IMG/VR virus record: IMGVR_UViG_3300042446_001484
Coordinates: 1-64,000 of that record
Reading direction: 5' to 3' (one strand)
DNA from: a virus
DNA: 64,000 nt
Numbering within the stretch: the first letter of the stretch is position 1; the number at the start of each line of letters is the position of its first letter. Of the stretch, positions 22,376 through 29,210 are shown piece by piece. The translations under genes and the position numbers were made by a program. Below the pieces are notes generated by a model. That model had not been told where the DNA came from. It made no database searches and saw nothing but the letters and a program-made list of their open reading frames with translations.

Positions 22376-22960
22376 TTAATTGTTTAAAAAGTTTAAAATT
22401 TTATCTTTAATTCCTGTTTGTTTAATTCCTTCAATACTTTTTGGTGTTAACACGAAGTTAGTTAATCCCCAGTCCATAACCATATCTCCCCAAGTATCGT
22501 GTGTTTGTGGGATACCCATATTCAGGTCATCCACAGCAACCCAATGTGTGATTTCTTTATGGTCTTGTAGGTACTGGTTAATCTCTAAGGATCTTGACTG
22601 TTCTAGGTCCCATTGACGGGACCATATGAAGTTTTGAGGAACATCGCATTCAGCTAAATTCTTAGTGAACGCTATAGGTTTCTTTTTGATTCCCTGTGAC
22701 TCATAATATTCACCCATCTCCTCAACAGTGGCCCATCTTTTCCAATCAGATGAGATAACAATTTCAGCGCTAGTTTCTTCCAATATTTCATTTAATACAT
22801 CAATAGCTTTTTTATTAAAGTTATCAAAGCGTGCATCGACAGGTAACGACTCCACCGATTGGGTTAGTTTCCTACCAACCTTTTTTTGTTTCTTGTGTCT
22901 ACCACCCCATTCGGTCGATAAACAAATCACACCATCGTGATCCAGAAATATAACTTTCAT
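22376..22960 (-). CDS. HAD-superfamily phosphatase (SAK-associated type)
   Basis: Starting at MKVIFLDHDGVICLS, residues LDHDGV form HAD motif I (nucleophile Asp), AEIVISSDWKRW carries motif II (Ser), and HWVAVDDLNMG carries the Asp pair of motif IV. The layout is that of the HAD domain associated with 'Swiss Army Knife' RNA repair proteins. A phosphate-ester substrate is likely, possibly an RNA end or nucleotide. In-frame codons upstream of 22960 run into the AdoMet-decarboxylase-like gene and contain no HAD sequence. Confidence 0.8.
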   Translation of the reverse strand: MKVIFLDHDGVICLSTEWGGRHKKQKKVGRKLTQSVESLPVDARFDNFNKKAIDVLNEILEETSAEIVISSDWKRWATVEEMGEYYESQGIKKKPIAFTKNLAECDVPQNFIWSRQWDLEQSRSLEINQYLQDHKEITHWVAVDDLNMGIPQTHDTWGDMVMDWGLTNFVLTPKSIEGIKQTGIKDKILNFLNN

Positions 22961-22980
22961 ATTTTTATTTGTTAATATGT

Positions 22981-22988
22981 CAAAGATA
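22981..22988 (-). promoter_or_regulatory. Possible Bacteroidota -7 box (TATCTTTG)
   Basis: TATCTTTG matches TAnnTTTG and lies 20 nt upstream of the HAD gene start at 22960 in a 52-bp gap. No -33 TTTG box at the expected distance is seen. Confidence 0.4.
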
Positions 22989-23012
22989 CGTAAAATACCA
23001 GACAATATAAAT

Positions 23013-23426
23013 CTATAAATCGGATGGCCCGCACACCCAAACACCTTCGTGGGTTATTGTTGGCTTTGTGTTTCTATCAATCATAACCCATTCAGCTTTA
23101 ACAATACCCCATGGTTTAAATTGGTTTAAAACATCTTCTAACGTGAAACACTTGCAACTGTAAATGTCGAACTGAGCCATTGGTAATTCATAGTGGTCCC
23201 ATATGTGAATAGATGAATGTGATGTTGCTAATGTAACTGTTCCAGTCAAACCTTCATTTCCAGGATAATCCACATAAACACTAGTTGGTCCACCGACAAC
23301 AACCATACCGACTTTGTGTACTAAATCGATAAACCATTTATTAAGAACCTCAACCTCTTTTGGTGGGTTTGTTATCCAGCATTTAAGTAACAGGTGCTGA
23401 TGATAAGGAACGAACTCTTCTTGCAT
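23013..23426 (-). CDS. S-adenosylmethionine decarboxylase homologue (SpeD/SpeH family)
   Basis: The 137 residues follow the prokaryotic AdoMetDC fold: HQHLLLKCWITNPP near the start, the processing region TGTVTLATSHSSIHIWDHYE (61-80) and FDIYSCKCFTLEDVL with the Cys used in catalysis. In the classical enzyme the self-cleaved pair forming the pyruvoyl cofactor is Glu-Ser in 'AESHISIHTWPE'. Here the residue before Ser69 is Thr68. Maturation or substrate may therefore differ; family members have been recruited as other amino-acid decarboxylases. A role in polyamine supply for DNA packaging is plausible. Confidence 0.82.
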   Translation of the reverse strand: MQEEFVPYHQHLLLKCWITNPPKEVEVLNKWFIDLVHKVGMVVVGGPTSVYVDYPGNEGLTGTVTLATSHSSIHIWDHYELPMAQFDIYSCKCFTLEDVLNQFKPWGIVKAEWVMIDRNTKPTITHEGVWVCGPSDL

Positions 23427-23472
23427 TGATATGTTTTTTCTAATACATATATATCAAGAAAATAGTATTTTT

Positions 23473-24156
23473 TTAAGATTTATTAAATAATTTAAAATTC
23501 TTCATAAACACCTTTTCGTACTGTTGAAAGCATTTTTTATCTAGTGTATTATACAATCCAGTGGACATGAATGCTTGAATTTCATCATCGATGATTTTCT
23601 TATCATCAGCATAACCCATTTTCATTAATTTCTTTCTTAATGAATCGTAATTTTTGGATTTAATTGTTTTAATAAGTTTATCAACCGACTTCTTATATTC
23701 TTTATTTGTGAAGTATAAACCATGAGCAATTTCGTGGTCTAGGGTTCTTACATCCTTACTACTTGCACCAATCAAATACCAATCACACATAGTTCCATCG
23801 TTTTTATTCTGTGAATCTATAGTACAATGAAAATAAATGTCGTTCATTATTCCATCGTATTCAGTTTCTTTGTAAAAAACGTTGTTAGCTTTTTCAACAA
23901 TATTACTGGGTATGTTGTAACCTACCCAATCATGTGGATATGTAAACACATTTTTCTTCCACGCATTTTTATAAAAACGCATATACTCCATCCACGTGAA
24001 TGGTTTACCTCTGAATTCTTTATATGGTGATTCGTAGAACTCTTGATAACGACAGAACAACATTGCTCTATCATAATTGTCATCTACTTCAACACAATAT
24101 ATTCTTGGTTTTATTTCAACAACCCTACCTTTAACTAACGGATGTTTGATTTTCAT
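23473..24156 (-). CDS. Putative zinc metalloprotease (HEIAH motif)
   Basis: LDHEIAHGLYF at residues 139-149 is an HExxH zinc motif (His141, Glu142, His145), and DDEIQAFMSTG at 190-200 offers Glu192 as the third ligand, the arrangement of a gluzincin. There is no signal peptide. The N-terminal half (KPRIYCVEVDDNYDRAMLF) is typical of a protein I recall from other large phages, also unnamed. The target is unknown; candidates are a host protein or a phage maturation substrate. It overlaps the methyltransferase gene by 26 bp. Confidence 0.72.
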   Translation of the reverse strand: MKIKHPLVKGRVVEIKPRIYCVEVDDNYDRAMLFCRYQEFYESPYKEFRGKPFTWMEYMRFYKNAWKKNVFTYPHDWVGYNIPSNIVEKANNVFYKETEYDGIMNDIYFHCTIDSQNKNDGTMCDWYLIGASSKDVRTLDHEIAHGLYFTNKEYKKSVDKLIKTIKSKNYDSLRKKLMKMGYADDKKIIDDEIQAFMSTGLYNTLDKKCFQQYEKVFMKNFKLFNKS

Positions 24157-24763
24157 ATACGAGACAACTTTTTAAAACTTCTGAACAAAGTTCGTGAGGA
24201 ATTTTACTTCTTTCATATGCACCCTTTAAACCCTGGGTTCCTGTGACAGATCCCCTAGGTGCTGCAACGTGACAAGGGTCACCATTTTTACACGCTGGTT
24301 TTGGTGCCCATATATCGCTATTAGTCCAGATGTCTGTTGGTTTCATTCTGTCATCACCATACTGACAATAAGTGACAGTATGTCTTTTGAATTGCTCCAT
24401 AATCGGCATCTTTCTTAACATACCTCTTGGGTTTTCAATAAAGAAATGTTTGGGGTTATAATGATTTATAATCTCAATGGTTTTTTTTACCAATTCAATA
24501 CCTAATCTAGCGGTGTCCGTCTTGGGTGTCTTATCGTGATTCCAATTACGACCAATAGCTGCAACACTAAATCCAGTACAAGGTGGTGACGCCCAGATAA
24601 CATCTGGCACAAATGGTATTTTAGAGTAATCAAACTCTCTGATATCTGCGACATAGTTTATACCACCAAAATCAATTAGATCACATGAAAATACTTCCAT
24701 ACCAATTTCTTCGGCAGCTTTACCTATTGATCTACTACCAGCAAATAATTCTAATACCTTCAT
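24131..24763 (-). CDS. Small C5-cytosine DNA methyltransferase (third copy)
   Basis: Motif I KVLELFAGSRSIGKAAEEIG, motif IV WASPPCTGFSVAAIG with the catalytic Cys, and motif VI HFFIENPRGMLRKMP define a compact (210 aa) phage C5 methyltransferase. The middle (DDRMKPTDIWTNSDIWAPKP) is typical of this phage subtype. It is not closely similar to the enzymes at 11155 and 16424, so it was probably acquired separately and may recognise another site. It shares a base with the upstream gene (TAATG). Confidence 0.85.
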   Translation of the reverse strand: MKVLELFAGSRSIGKAAEEIGMEVFSCDLIDFGGINYVADIREFDYSKIPFVPDVIWASPPCTGFSVAAIGRNWNHDKTPKTDTARLGIELVKKTIEIINHYNPKHFFIENPRGMLRKMPIMEQFKRHTVTYCQYGDDRMKPTDIWTNSDIWAPKPACKNGDPCHVAAPRGSVTGTQGLKGAYERSKIPHELCSEVLKSCLVYENQTSVS

Positions 24764-24951
24764 TATCTTAAGTGTTTATATTTGTAAGCCATGTTGTTAA
24801 TGTAATTCTCCTCGTGTATAGATAACATATCTCTACACTTTTTTAGATAATCTAAACTTTCCCAAAATGTTACGTCTTGAGGTTTGGGTTTTTTAGTGTC
24901 ATTACTTTCTTTAGGGTTGATTTCGATGTCATCTGGTGTAAGATCCAGCAT
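24763..24951 (-). CDS. Hypothetical protein (62 aa)
   Basis: The acidic N-terminus (MLDLTPDDIEINPKES) is followed by a Lys/Pro linker and a helical end (FWESLDYLKKCRDMLSIHEE). No family is known. It lies between the IscA gene and the methyltransferase gene, and its stop overlaps the methyltransferase start. Confidence 0.55.
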   Translation of the reverse strand: MLDLTPDDIEINPKESNDTKKPKPQDVTFWESLDYLKKCRDMLSIHEENYINNMAYKYKHLR

Positions 24952-24978
24952 AGTGATATGTTTTATTGTTAAAAAAAA

Positions 24979-25308
24979 TTAAAGAGCGAAACTTTCTCCA
25001 CATCCACAAGTTCGACTTGCCTGTGGGTTAATCCAATTAAAACCTTTTCCGTTTAATCCATCGGAATAATCTAATTCAGTACCGTAGAGATATAAAACCG
25101 ATTTTTTATCTATAATCACCTTCAACGCGTTTAAATCAACGACTTCATCCATGTCTGTGATTGTGTCATCAAAATCCATCGCATATGATAATCCACTACA
25201 ACCACCTCCTTTAACGCCAACACGAAGAAAATGGGTGTCTGGTGTCATTCCCTGTTGCATCATTAATTCAACAACGTGTTCAAGTGCTTTATCCGATACT
25301 GTAACCAT
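24979..25308 (-). CDS. iscA: IscA/SufA/HesB-type iron-sulfur carrier
   Basis: A 109-residue A-type carrier with all three invariant Cys: Cys37 in GGGCSGLSY, and Cys101 and Cys103 in TCGCGESFAL. FNWINPQASRTCGCG is the usual C-terminus. It would bind Fe or Fe-S clusters and pass them to target proteins. It stands 1 nt after the ferredoxin stop, and IscU overlaps the ferredoxin start, so the three genes form one operon in the order iscU-fdx-iscA. No cysteine desulfurase is encoded here, so sulfur must come from the host enzyme or from a gene elsewhere. Confidence 0.93.
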   Translation of the reverse strand: MVTVSDKALEHVVELMMQQGMTPDTHFLRVGVKGGGCSGLSYAMDFDDTITDMDEVVDLNALKVIIDKKSVLYLYGTELDYSDGLNGKGFNWINPQASRTCGCGESFAL

Positions 25309-25309
25309 C

Positions 25310-25618
25310 TTAATTATATTTTAAACCAAAGAATTCGTAGTTCTTATGAACATACTCTTCATCACCTGCTTTTATTGCTAAATCTTCGTCCTCATAAATA
25401 GCACTAACGGGACATTCAGGTACACATGCACCACAATTGATACATATATCTGGATTTATGTAAAGTTGTCCACCAGGGAACGCATCTTTACCTTGTTTCC
25501 CAACTTCCGAACCTGAACCCTCTATATCAATTGGTCCGTGAATACAATCAACAGGACACACATTTGCACATGCAGTATCCATACAATCAACACAAGCCCT
25601 ACCAATGATAAAACTCAT
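25310..25618 (-). CDS. 2x[4Fe-4S] ferredoxin
   Basis: Two cluster motifs are visible: CVDCMDTACANVCPVDC (residues 9-25) and CINCGACVPECPVSAI (59-74). The spacing and Pro residues are those of bacterial 7Fe/8Fe ferredoxins. The protein is 102 residues with a 30-residue insert between motifs and an acidic tail. It may supply electrons for cluster assembly in the operon or for Fe-S enzymes such as the radical SAM protein at 59822. The start overlaps the IscU stop by 4 bp. Confidence 0.92.
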   Translation of the reverse strand: MSFIIGRACVDCMDTACANVCPVDCIHGPIDIEGSGSEVGKQGKDAFPGGQLYINPDICINCGACVPECPVSAIYEDEDLAIKAGDEEYVHKNYEFFGLKYN

Positions 25619-26085
25619 AACTTATTTTTTTGTTTGTTTTCTAAAATAAACTGTTTAACACTTTCTCTTTTTTCGTCATTAAAGATATCCTCGAATTTAA
25701 TTTCTTGTAATCCTTGCTTCTTTCTATAGTCATTTATTGCGGATTTAATAGCATCTTCAGCTAATACCGAACAATGTATCTTAACTGGAGGTAACGATAG
25801 TTCCTCCACTAAATCCATGTTATCAATCGTCAACGCATCATCGATACTCTTTCCTTTCAACCATTCAGTGGCTACTGAAGAAGAGGCGATTGCTGAACCA
25901 CATCCGAAGGTTTTAAATTTTGCATCAACAATGATGTTGTCAATCACTTCTATTTGTAATCTCATGACATCACCACATTCAGGTGCACCAACCAATCCCG
26001 TACCTACATTGGATTTACTTTTATCCAAAGTTCCTACATTTCGTGGGTTATTGAAATGGTCTATTACCTTATCTCCGTATGCCAT
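25615..26085 (-). CDS. iscU: IscU/NifU-N-type iron-sulfur cluster scaffold
   Basis: A 156-residue scaffold with the three ligand Cys: Cys37 in GAPECGDVM, Cys62 in FGCGSAIASSS and Cys105 in KIHCSVLAEDAI. Asp39 and His104, which modulate the cluster, are kept, as is LPPVK (98-102), the recognition site for the HscA chaperone. It should therefore use host HscA/HscB and host IscS. The C-terminal extension (about 25 residues) is charged and not part of the core family. It is first in the Fe-S operon. Confidence 0.94.
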   Translation of the reverse strand: MAYGDKVIDHFNNPRNVGTLDKSKSNVGTGLVGAPECGDVMRLQIEVIDNIIVDAKFKTFGCGSAIASSSVATEWLKGKSIDDALTIDNMDLVEELSLPPVKIHCSVLAEDAIKSAINDYRKKQGLQEIKFEDIFNDEKRESVKQFILENKQKNKL

Positions 26086-26101
26086 AGTATTTGTTTATAT
26101 G

Positions 26102-26109
26102 ATAAATAT
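26102..26109 (-). promoter_or_regulatory. ATATTTAT element upstream of the Fe-S operon
   Basis: The octamer occurs 16 nt before the IscU start, farther than the 4-6 nt of the other six cases, so it may or may not be the same signal. It touches the stop codon of the upstream gene. Confidence 0.35.
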
Positions 26110-26354
26110 CAGTTAATTAGTTCGTCCGTATTGATGTTATGGTTATCTAATATTTCGTGTATCTTCTCATAAACCAATTCTAGGGCGTCATATTTGTCAA
26201 TTTCTTTACCTTCCATTGACCATTCTAACCCTTTTTTTGTGTTATGTACAATATCCCATAAAGCCAATGCCAAATCTAAAGATTTGACCGCTCTTAGATG
26301 TGCTAACACATCATCTGGTTCATTTAAATCATATTCTAACGTCGCTTTCGCCAT
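26109..26354 (-). CDS. Conserved phage hypothetical protein (81 aa)
   Basis: MAKATLEYDLNEPDDVLAHL followed by RAVKSLDLALALWDIV matches a small helical protein widespread in phages ('MAKATLEFDLP...E....A.k..d....LWD'). It is predicted all-helical and soluble. Function unknown. It overlaps the next small membrane gene by 19 bp. Confidence 0.75.
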   Translation of the reverse strand: MAKATLEYDLNEPDDVLAHLRAVKSLDLALALWDIVHNTKKGLEWSMEGKEIDKYDALELVYEKIHEILDNHNINTDELIN

Positions 26355-26485
26355 AAGTCACTGAGTTTTTTACCTGGTTTAGTTATTCTGTTATTTTCGT
26401 CAACCATTGGTGCCCGATAAATTTCATAGGCAAACCAAAATCCAAAAATAATAAGAAGTGTTCCAATAATTTGTTCGGTTGTCAT
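26336..26485 (-). CDS. 49-aa single-pass membrane protein
   Basis: From MTTEQIIGTLLIIFGFWFAY there is one membrane helix, then a basic cytoplasmic tail (NRITKPGKKLSDLWRKRR). The ATG at 26485 overlaps the upstream stop (ATGA), which makes it preferable to the start 12 codons earlier. Function unknown. Confidence 0.58.
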   Translation of the reverse strand: MTTEQIIGTLLIIFGFWFAYEIYRAPMVDENNRITKPGKKLSDLWRKRR

Positions 26486-26778
26486 AATTGAATGTATTTT
26501 GATTTCCAAAACTCCCACCATTTTCTTTTAACAATTGGTTTACATTCAGAGAATGGATTATCCCCAAAGGCAACCTTATTTAGATATTTAGAAGATAGGA
26601 CATTAAAAAATATTTCATGGTATTTTTTGTCTATGCTTGCAAAATCTGCAACAACATCAACATTTAATTTTACTGGACCATCTTCAGTGTATATTATAAA
26701 CTGCTCCTGTAATTTAACTAAACTACTTGTTTGTAGGTTTATGTAATTTCCATTACCAATGTGAAAATCTGTATCCAT
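26482..26778 (-). CDS. Hypothetical protein (98 aa)
   Basis: From MDTDFHIGNGNYINLQTSSL the protein has mixed alpha/beta character and ends in an aromatic, basic stretch (KRKWWEFWKSKYIQL), perhaps a membrane-surface anchor. No family is recognised. It is packed between small membrane genes, 1 nt from the upstream stop and ATGA-linked downstream. Confidence 0.56.
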   Translation of the reverse strand: MDTDFHIGNGNYINLQTSSLVKLQEQFIIYTEDGPVKLNVDVVADFASIDKKYHEIFFNVLSSKYLNKVAFGDNPFSECKPIVKRKWWEFWKSKYIQL

Positions 26779-26779
26779 A

Positions 26780-27031
26780 TTATTCTGTTTGATTATCAAT
26801 ACTATCCGCAAGAATCGGATTTATTTCGCGTAATATTTCCCAATTATATGAAAGTTCTCCATTAATCATGTGTTGAACATTTAATTCATCTCGTAAACTA
26901 TCAATTTGTGTTGACGACGATACTTTAAGTTCTTGATAAACCCTATCTTTCTCAAAATATTCAAATGTCATCATGATTAAACATAATAAGGATAAAGCGA
27001 TGCCACCTCTTAATTTAGTTTCAGTTGTCAT
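26780..27031 (-). CDS. Membrane-anchored coiled-coil phage protein (83 aa)
   Basis: One N-terminal membrane helix (GGIALSLLCLIMMTFEYF) is followed by a helical region in which QIDSLRDELNVQHMINGELS, YNWEILREINP recalls a family common in Bacteroidota phages. It is probably type II-oriented with the coiled coil outside the membrane. Spanin-like roles have been suggested for such shapes, but nothing here proves it. Confidence 0.62.
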   Translation of the reverse strand: MTTETKLRGGIALSLLCLIMMTFEYFEKDRVYQELKVSSSTQIDSLRDELNVQHMINGELSYNWEILREINPILADSIDNQTE

Positions 27032-27032
27032 T

Positions 27033-27332
27033 TTAATCTAGATTTTTTATATCAGATAATGTTTTTTCAACTTCTTGTTCTGAAAGGTAACCGAGCACAT
27101 CATTGGTAATTGGTGTTTCATAACTAATCTCACCATTTTTACCAAATACAGCTAACTCGTAAAGCCCAGATGATCCACCATATGTGTGTGGCCCTTGTAC
27201 AATACTAGCCCCATAACCATTTGAGAATTGTACTATACATTGTTTTCCGATTCCCGCTGGGTGTGCTTGGAAGTTCAACTCTTGAAACGTTGTCGCGTTT
27301 AGGTTGTTTGTTGGTCTTGTAGTTGTGTTCAT
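27033..27332 (-). CDS. Conserved phage hypothetical protein (99 aa)
   Basis: The core FSNGYGASIVQGPHTYGGSS then GLYELAVFGKNGEI and TPITNDVLGYLSEQE is a pattern I recognise from many phage genomes ('NGYG.S...G..TYG...GlyElAv....G.l.Y.TpIt.dV.G.L'). It is beta-rich and soluble. Function unknown. Confidence 0.75.
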   Translation of the reverse strand: MNTTTRPTNNLNATTFQELNFQAHPAGIGKQCIVQFSNGYGASIVQGPHTYGGSSGLYELAVFGKNGEISYETPITNDVLGYLSEQEVEKTLSDIKNLD

Positions 27333-27377
27333 ATTTAAGTTTTTGTACGAATGCTCGTGTTAAAAAGTAATTCATAA

Positions 27378-27542
27378 TTAAAAGATTTCTTCAGCAATGC
27401 CCAACACTTCGGCTAATCCGAAAAATATTGCGGCATTACCAAACTGTTCGTTAAATAAGAAATAACATGCTCCAAATCTTAATCCACTTTTGAATAAACT
27501 TATCCAAAAATGTGTGTTTGTTTTTGATTCTTTCTGTTGCAT
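27378..27542 (-). CDS. 54-aa membrane protein
   Basis: MQQKESKTNTHFWISLFKSG leads into two hydrophobic stretches (LRFGACYFLF and NAAIFFGLAEVLGIAEEIF). It shares bases with the preceding stop (TAATG). The 'FGNAAIFFGLAE.LGI.EE' end looks conserved in phage membrane proteins, as far as I recall. Confidence 0.6.
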   Translation of the reverse strand: MQQKESKTNTHFWISLFKSGLRFGACYFLFNEQFGNAAIFFGLAEVLGIAEEIF

Positions 27543-27670
27543 TATTTATAATATTTTTTTGTAATGAATAATGATAGCAAAACTAAGTAAAAGTGTTTAA
27601 TCCACCCTCGAAAAGTGTTAACTCTTTCATAATTTTTGTACTTTTCTTCTAATTTTGTTCGTGCGTCCAT
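27542..27670 (-). CDS. 42-aa basic membrane-associated protein
   Basis: MDARTKLEEKYKNYERVNTF is charged, then RGWIKHFYLVLLSLFITKKY gives one short hydrophobic helix with a basic end. It is coupled to the 54-aa gene (TAATG). Function unknown. Confidence 0.5.
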   Translation of the reverse strand: MDARTKLEEKYKNYERVNTFRGWIKHFYLVLLSLFITKKYYK

Positions 27671-27748
27671 ATGTTTGATTGGTTTCTGGGTACTAATATA
27701 CGAAACAATGATTAAAAACAAAAATATTAAGAAAAAATTATTAACATA

Positions 27749-29155
27749 TTAAATTTTTATACCATTGATGATATCGTATTTTTCCCTTTTCCAACTTAAA
27801 TCAGCGTATTTTACCACTCTATTACTTAAAATCTCCACCGGCCTTTCAAATTCGGATGGTAAATCAATGTTGGTTTTACCTCTTGCCTGGACTAATTTAC
27901 CTTTTCGGTATTGAACATTAACTCTTTTACTTCCACATGACATTGCTATGTATAGATAATGAAACCCTAAATTAAACTGACCAGCCATACAATTTTTCAT
28001 CGTCATCGCTTCAATTTTAAATTGATCCTCACTCAAAATTAACATTGGTTTATAAACATTACCATTGTAATTTATTGGTTGTTCAAGATCCATTATAACA
28101 TCATCCGGAACATTATATCTAATCTTATATCCAAGTTTTAAGTGTTTCTTTAGTAATCCCCATTTTTCTAAAAGATTAGAGGTGTCTCTGCTTGATTTTG
28201 ATTTGTACTTTAAAACATAACCCCTTTCTTCTATAAATGACCTCATAGTAAACAAATCATTTATAGATTTTAATCTACCATCTAACATTATCTCCGATTC
28301 ATCCCAGTTATTTAATGTGTTTAATAAACTTTCTTTCTCAGCATCGTTTTTACATGGGTAAACCTTCTTTACTGTTATCTTCTCTGAGCATATTTTCATC
28401 CAGTTCAAACGTTTAATATACTCTAGATAGTTTTCGCCAAACAGTTTACAAAGAAAGTTTAATGAACGTATAATGATTGGTTGTTCAGTTACCCTAAACG
28501 ATAATTCACCAACAAGGTACTTACATTTAATACCATATGAATCCAAGACAGCCGGGATAAACTTAAATTCATTATTTTTCAACCATTTAGGTTTTGGATA
28601 GTCGTAAATAATGTCATTATAAATGTCATCATGTTGTTTTATTCCCTTCTTATTTAAATGGAAATCAACTATCAAATCATATAGTGCGTTGACATAGGGT
28701 TTCGAAACGTAATCCTTATCCTGGTTATATGATGTTGACATATTAGCTTTTAATGATTTTAAAAATAAATCTAAAATCTCTGAAGTAGCTTTCTTATATT
28801 TGACACCCCAATAGTTTATTCGCTTCTCACCAAAATAAAACCCTCTTTCAGTTAATTCATTAAGATATTCAAAATTGTTTTTCTTAACCCAATTACCAGC
28901 ACGTTTTAAAACGCTAGTGTTACGGTGTTCATTATCAATACGATATGTAACAGTAAACTCACCCGTCAGTTTATTCAATGTTAAATGGTGAATAAATTTT
29001 ATTGCATTGGTTTTCCCTACCCTTACATATTCACAATGATATTCTGATGCGTAAACCAGATATTCAAAATCTTCTGCTACTTTTAATTCACAACTAGATA
29101 ACAGACCTCGATCCTTTTCTCTTTTTTCTTGATAATAATGATGCAATAATTCCAT
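27749..29155 (-). CDS. PcfJ-like protein (468 aa)
   Basis: The C-terminal 100 residues follow the PcfJ domain: LSEDQFKIEAMTMKNCMAGQ, HYLYIAMSCGSKRVNVQY, GKLVQARGKTNIDLPSEF, then a helical end. PcfJ was named from the conjugative plasmid pCF10 and is widespread in phages; its biochemical role is not established. The N-terminal 330 residues are Lys/Asn-rich and helical with no known domain. The ATG at 29155 is preferred to a GTG three codons earlier. It is adjacent to a second PcfJ-like gene, probably an old duplication. Confidence 0.75.
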   Translation of the reverse strand: MELLHHYYQEKREKDRGLLSSCELKVAEDFEYLVYASEYHCEYVRVGKTNAIKFIHHLTLNKLTGEFTVTYRIDNEHRNTSVLKRAGNWVKKNNFEYLNELTERGFYFGEKRINYWGVKYKKATSEILDLFLKSLKANMSTSYNQDKDYVSKPYVNALYDLIVDFHLNKKGIKQHDDIYNDIIYDYPKPKWLKNNEFKFIPAVLDSYGIKCKYLVGELSFRVTEQPIIIRSLNFLCKLFGENYLEYIKRLNWMKICSEKITVKKVYPCKNDAEKESLLNTLNNWDESEIMLDGRLKSINDLFTMRSFIEERGYVLKYKSKSSRDTSNLLEKWGLLKKHLKLGYKIRYNVPDDVIMDLEQPINYNGNVYKPMLILSEDQFKIEAMTMKNCMAGQFNLGFHYLYIAMSCGSKRVNVQYRKGKLVQARGKTNIDLPSEFERPVEILSNRVVKYADLSWKREKYDIINGIKI

Positions 29156-29187
29156 ATACAACACTTGTCTTTTGTGTAGTATATGGA

Positions 29188-29207
29188 ATTTATTTAATTA
29201 AATAAAT
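29188..29207. repeat. 20-bp perfect AT palindrome between the PcfJ-like genes
   Basis: ATTTATTTAA/TTAAATAAAT is a perfect 10+10 palindrome in the 55-bp gap between the two PcfJ-like genes. It could be an operator or a weak terminator; no T run follows. Confidence 0.5.
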
Positions 29208-29210
29208 GGT

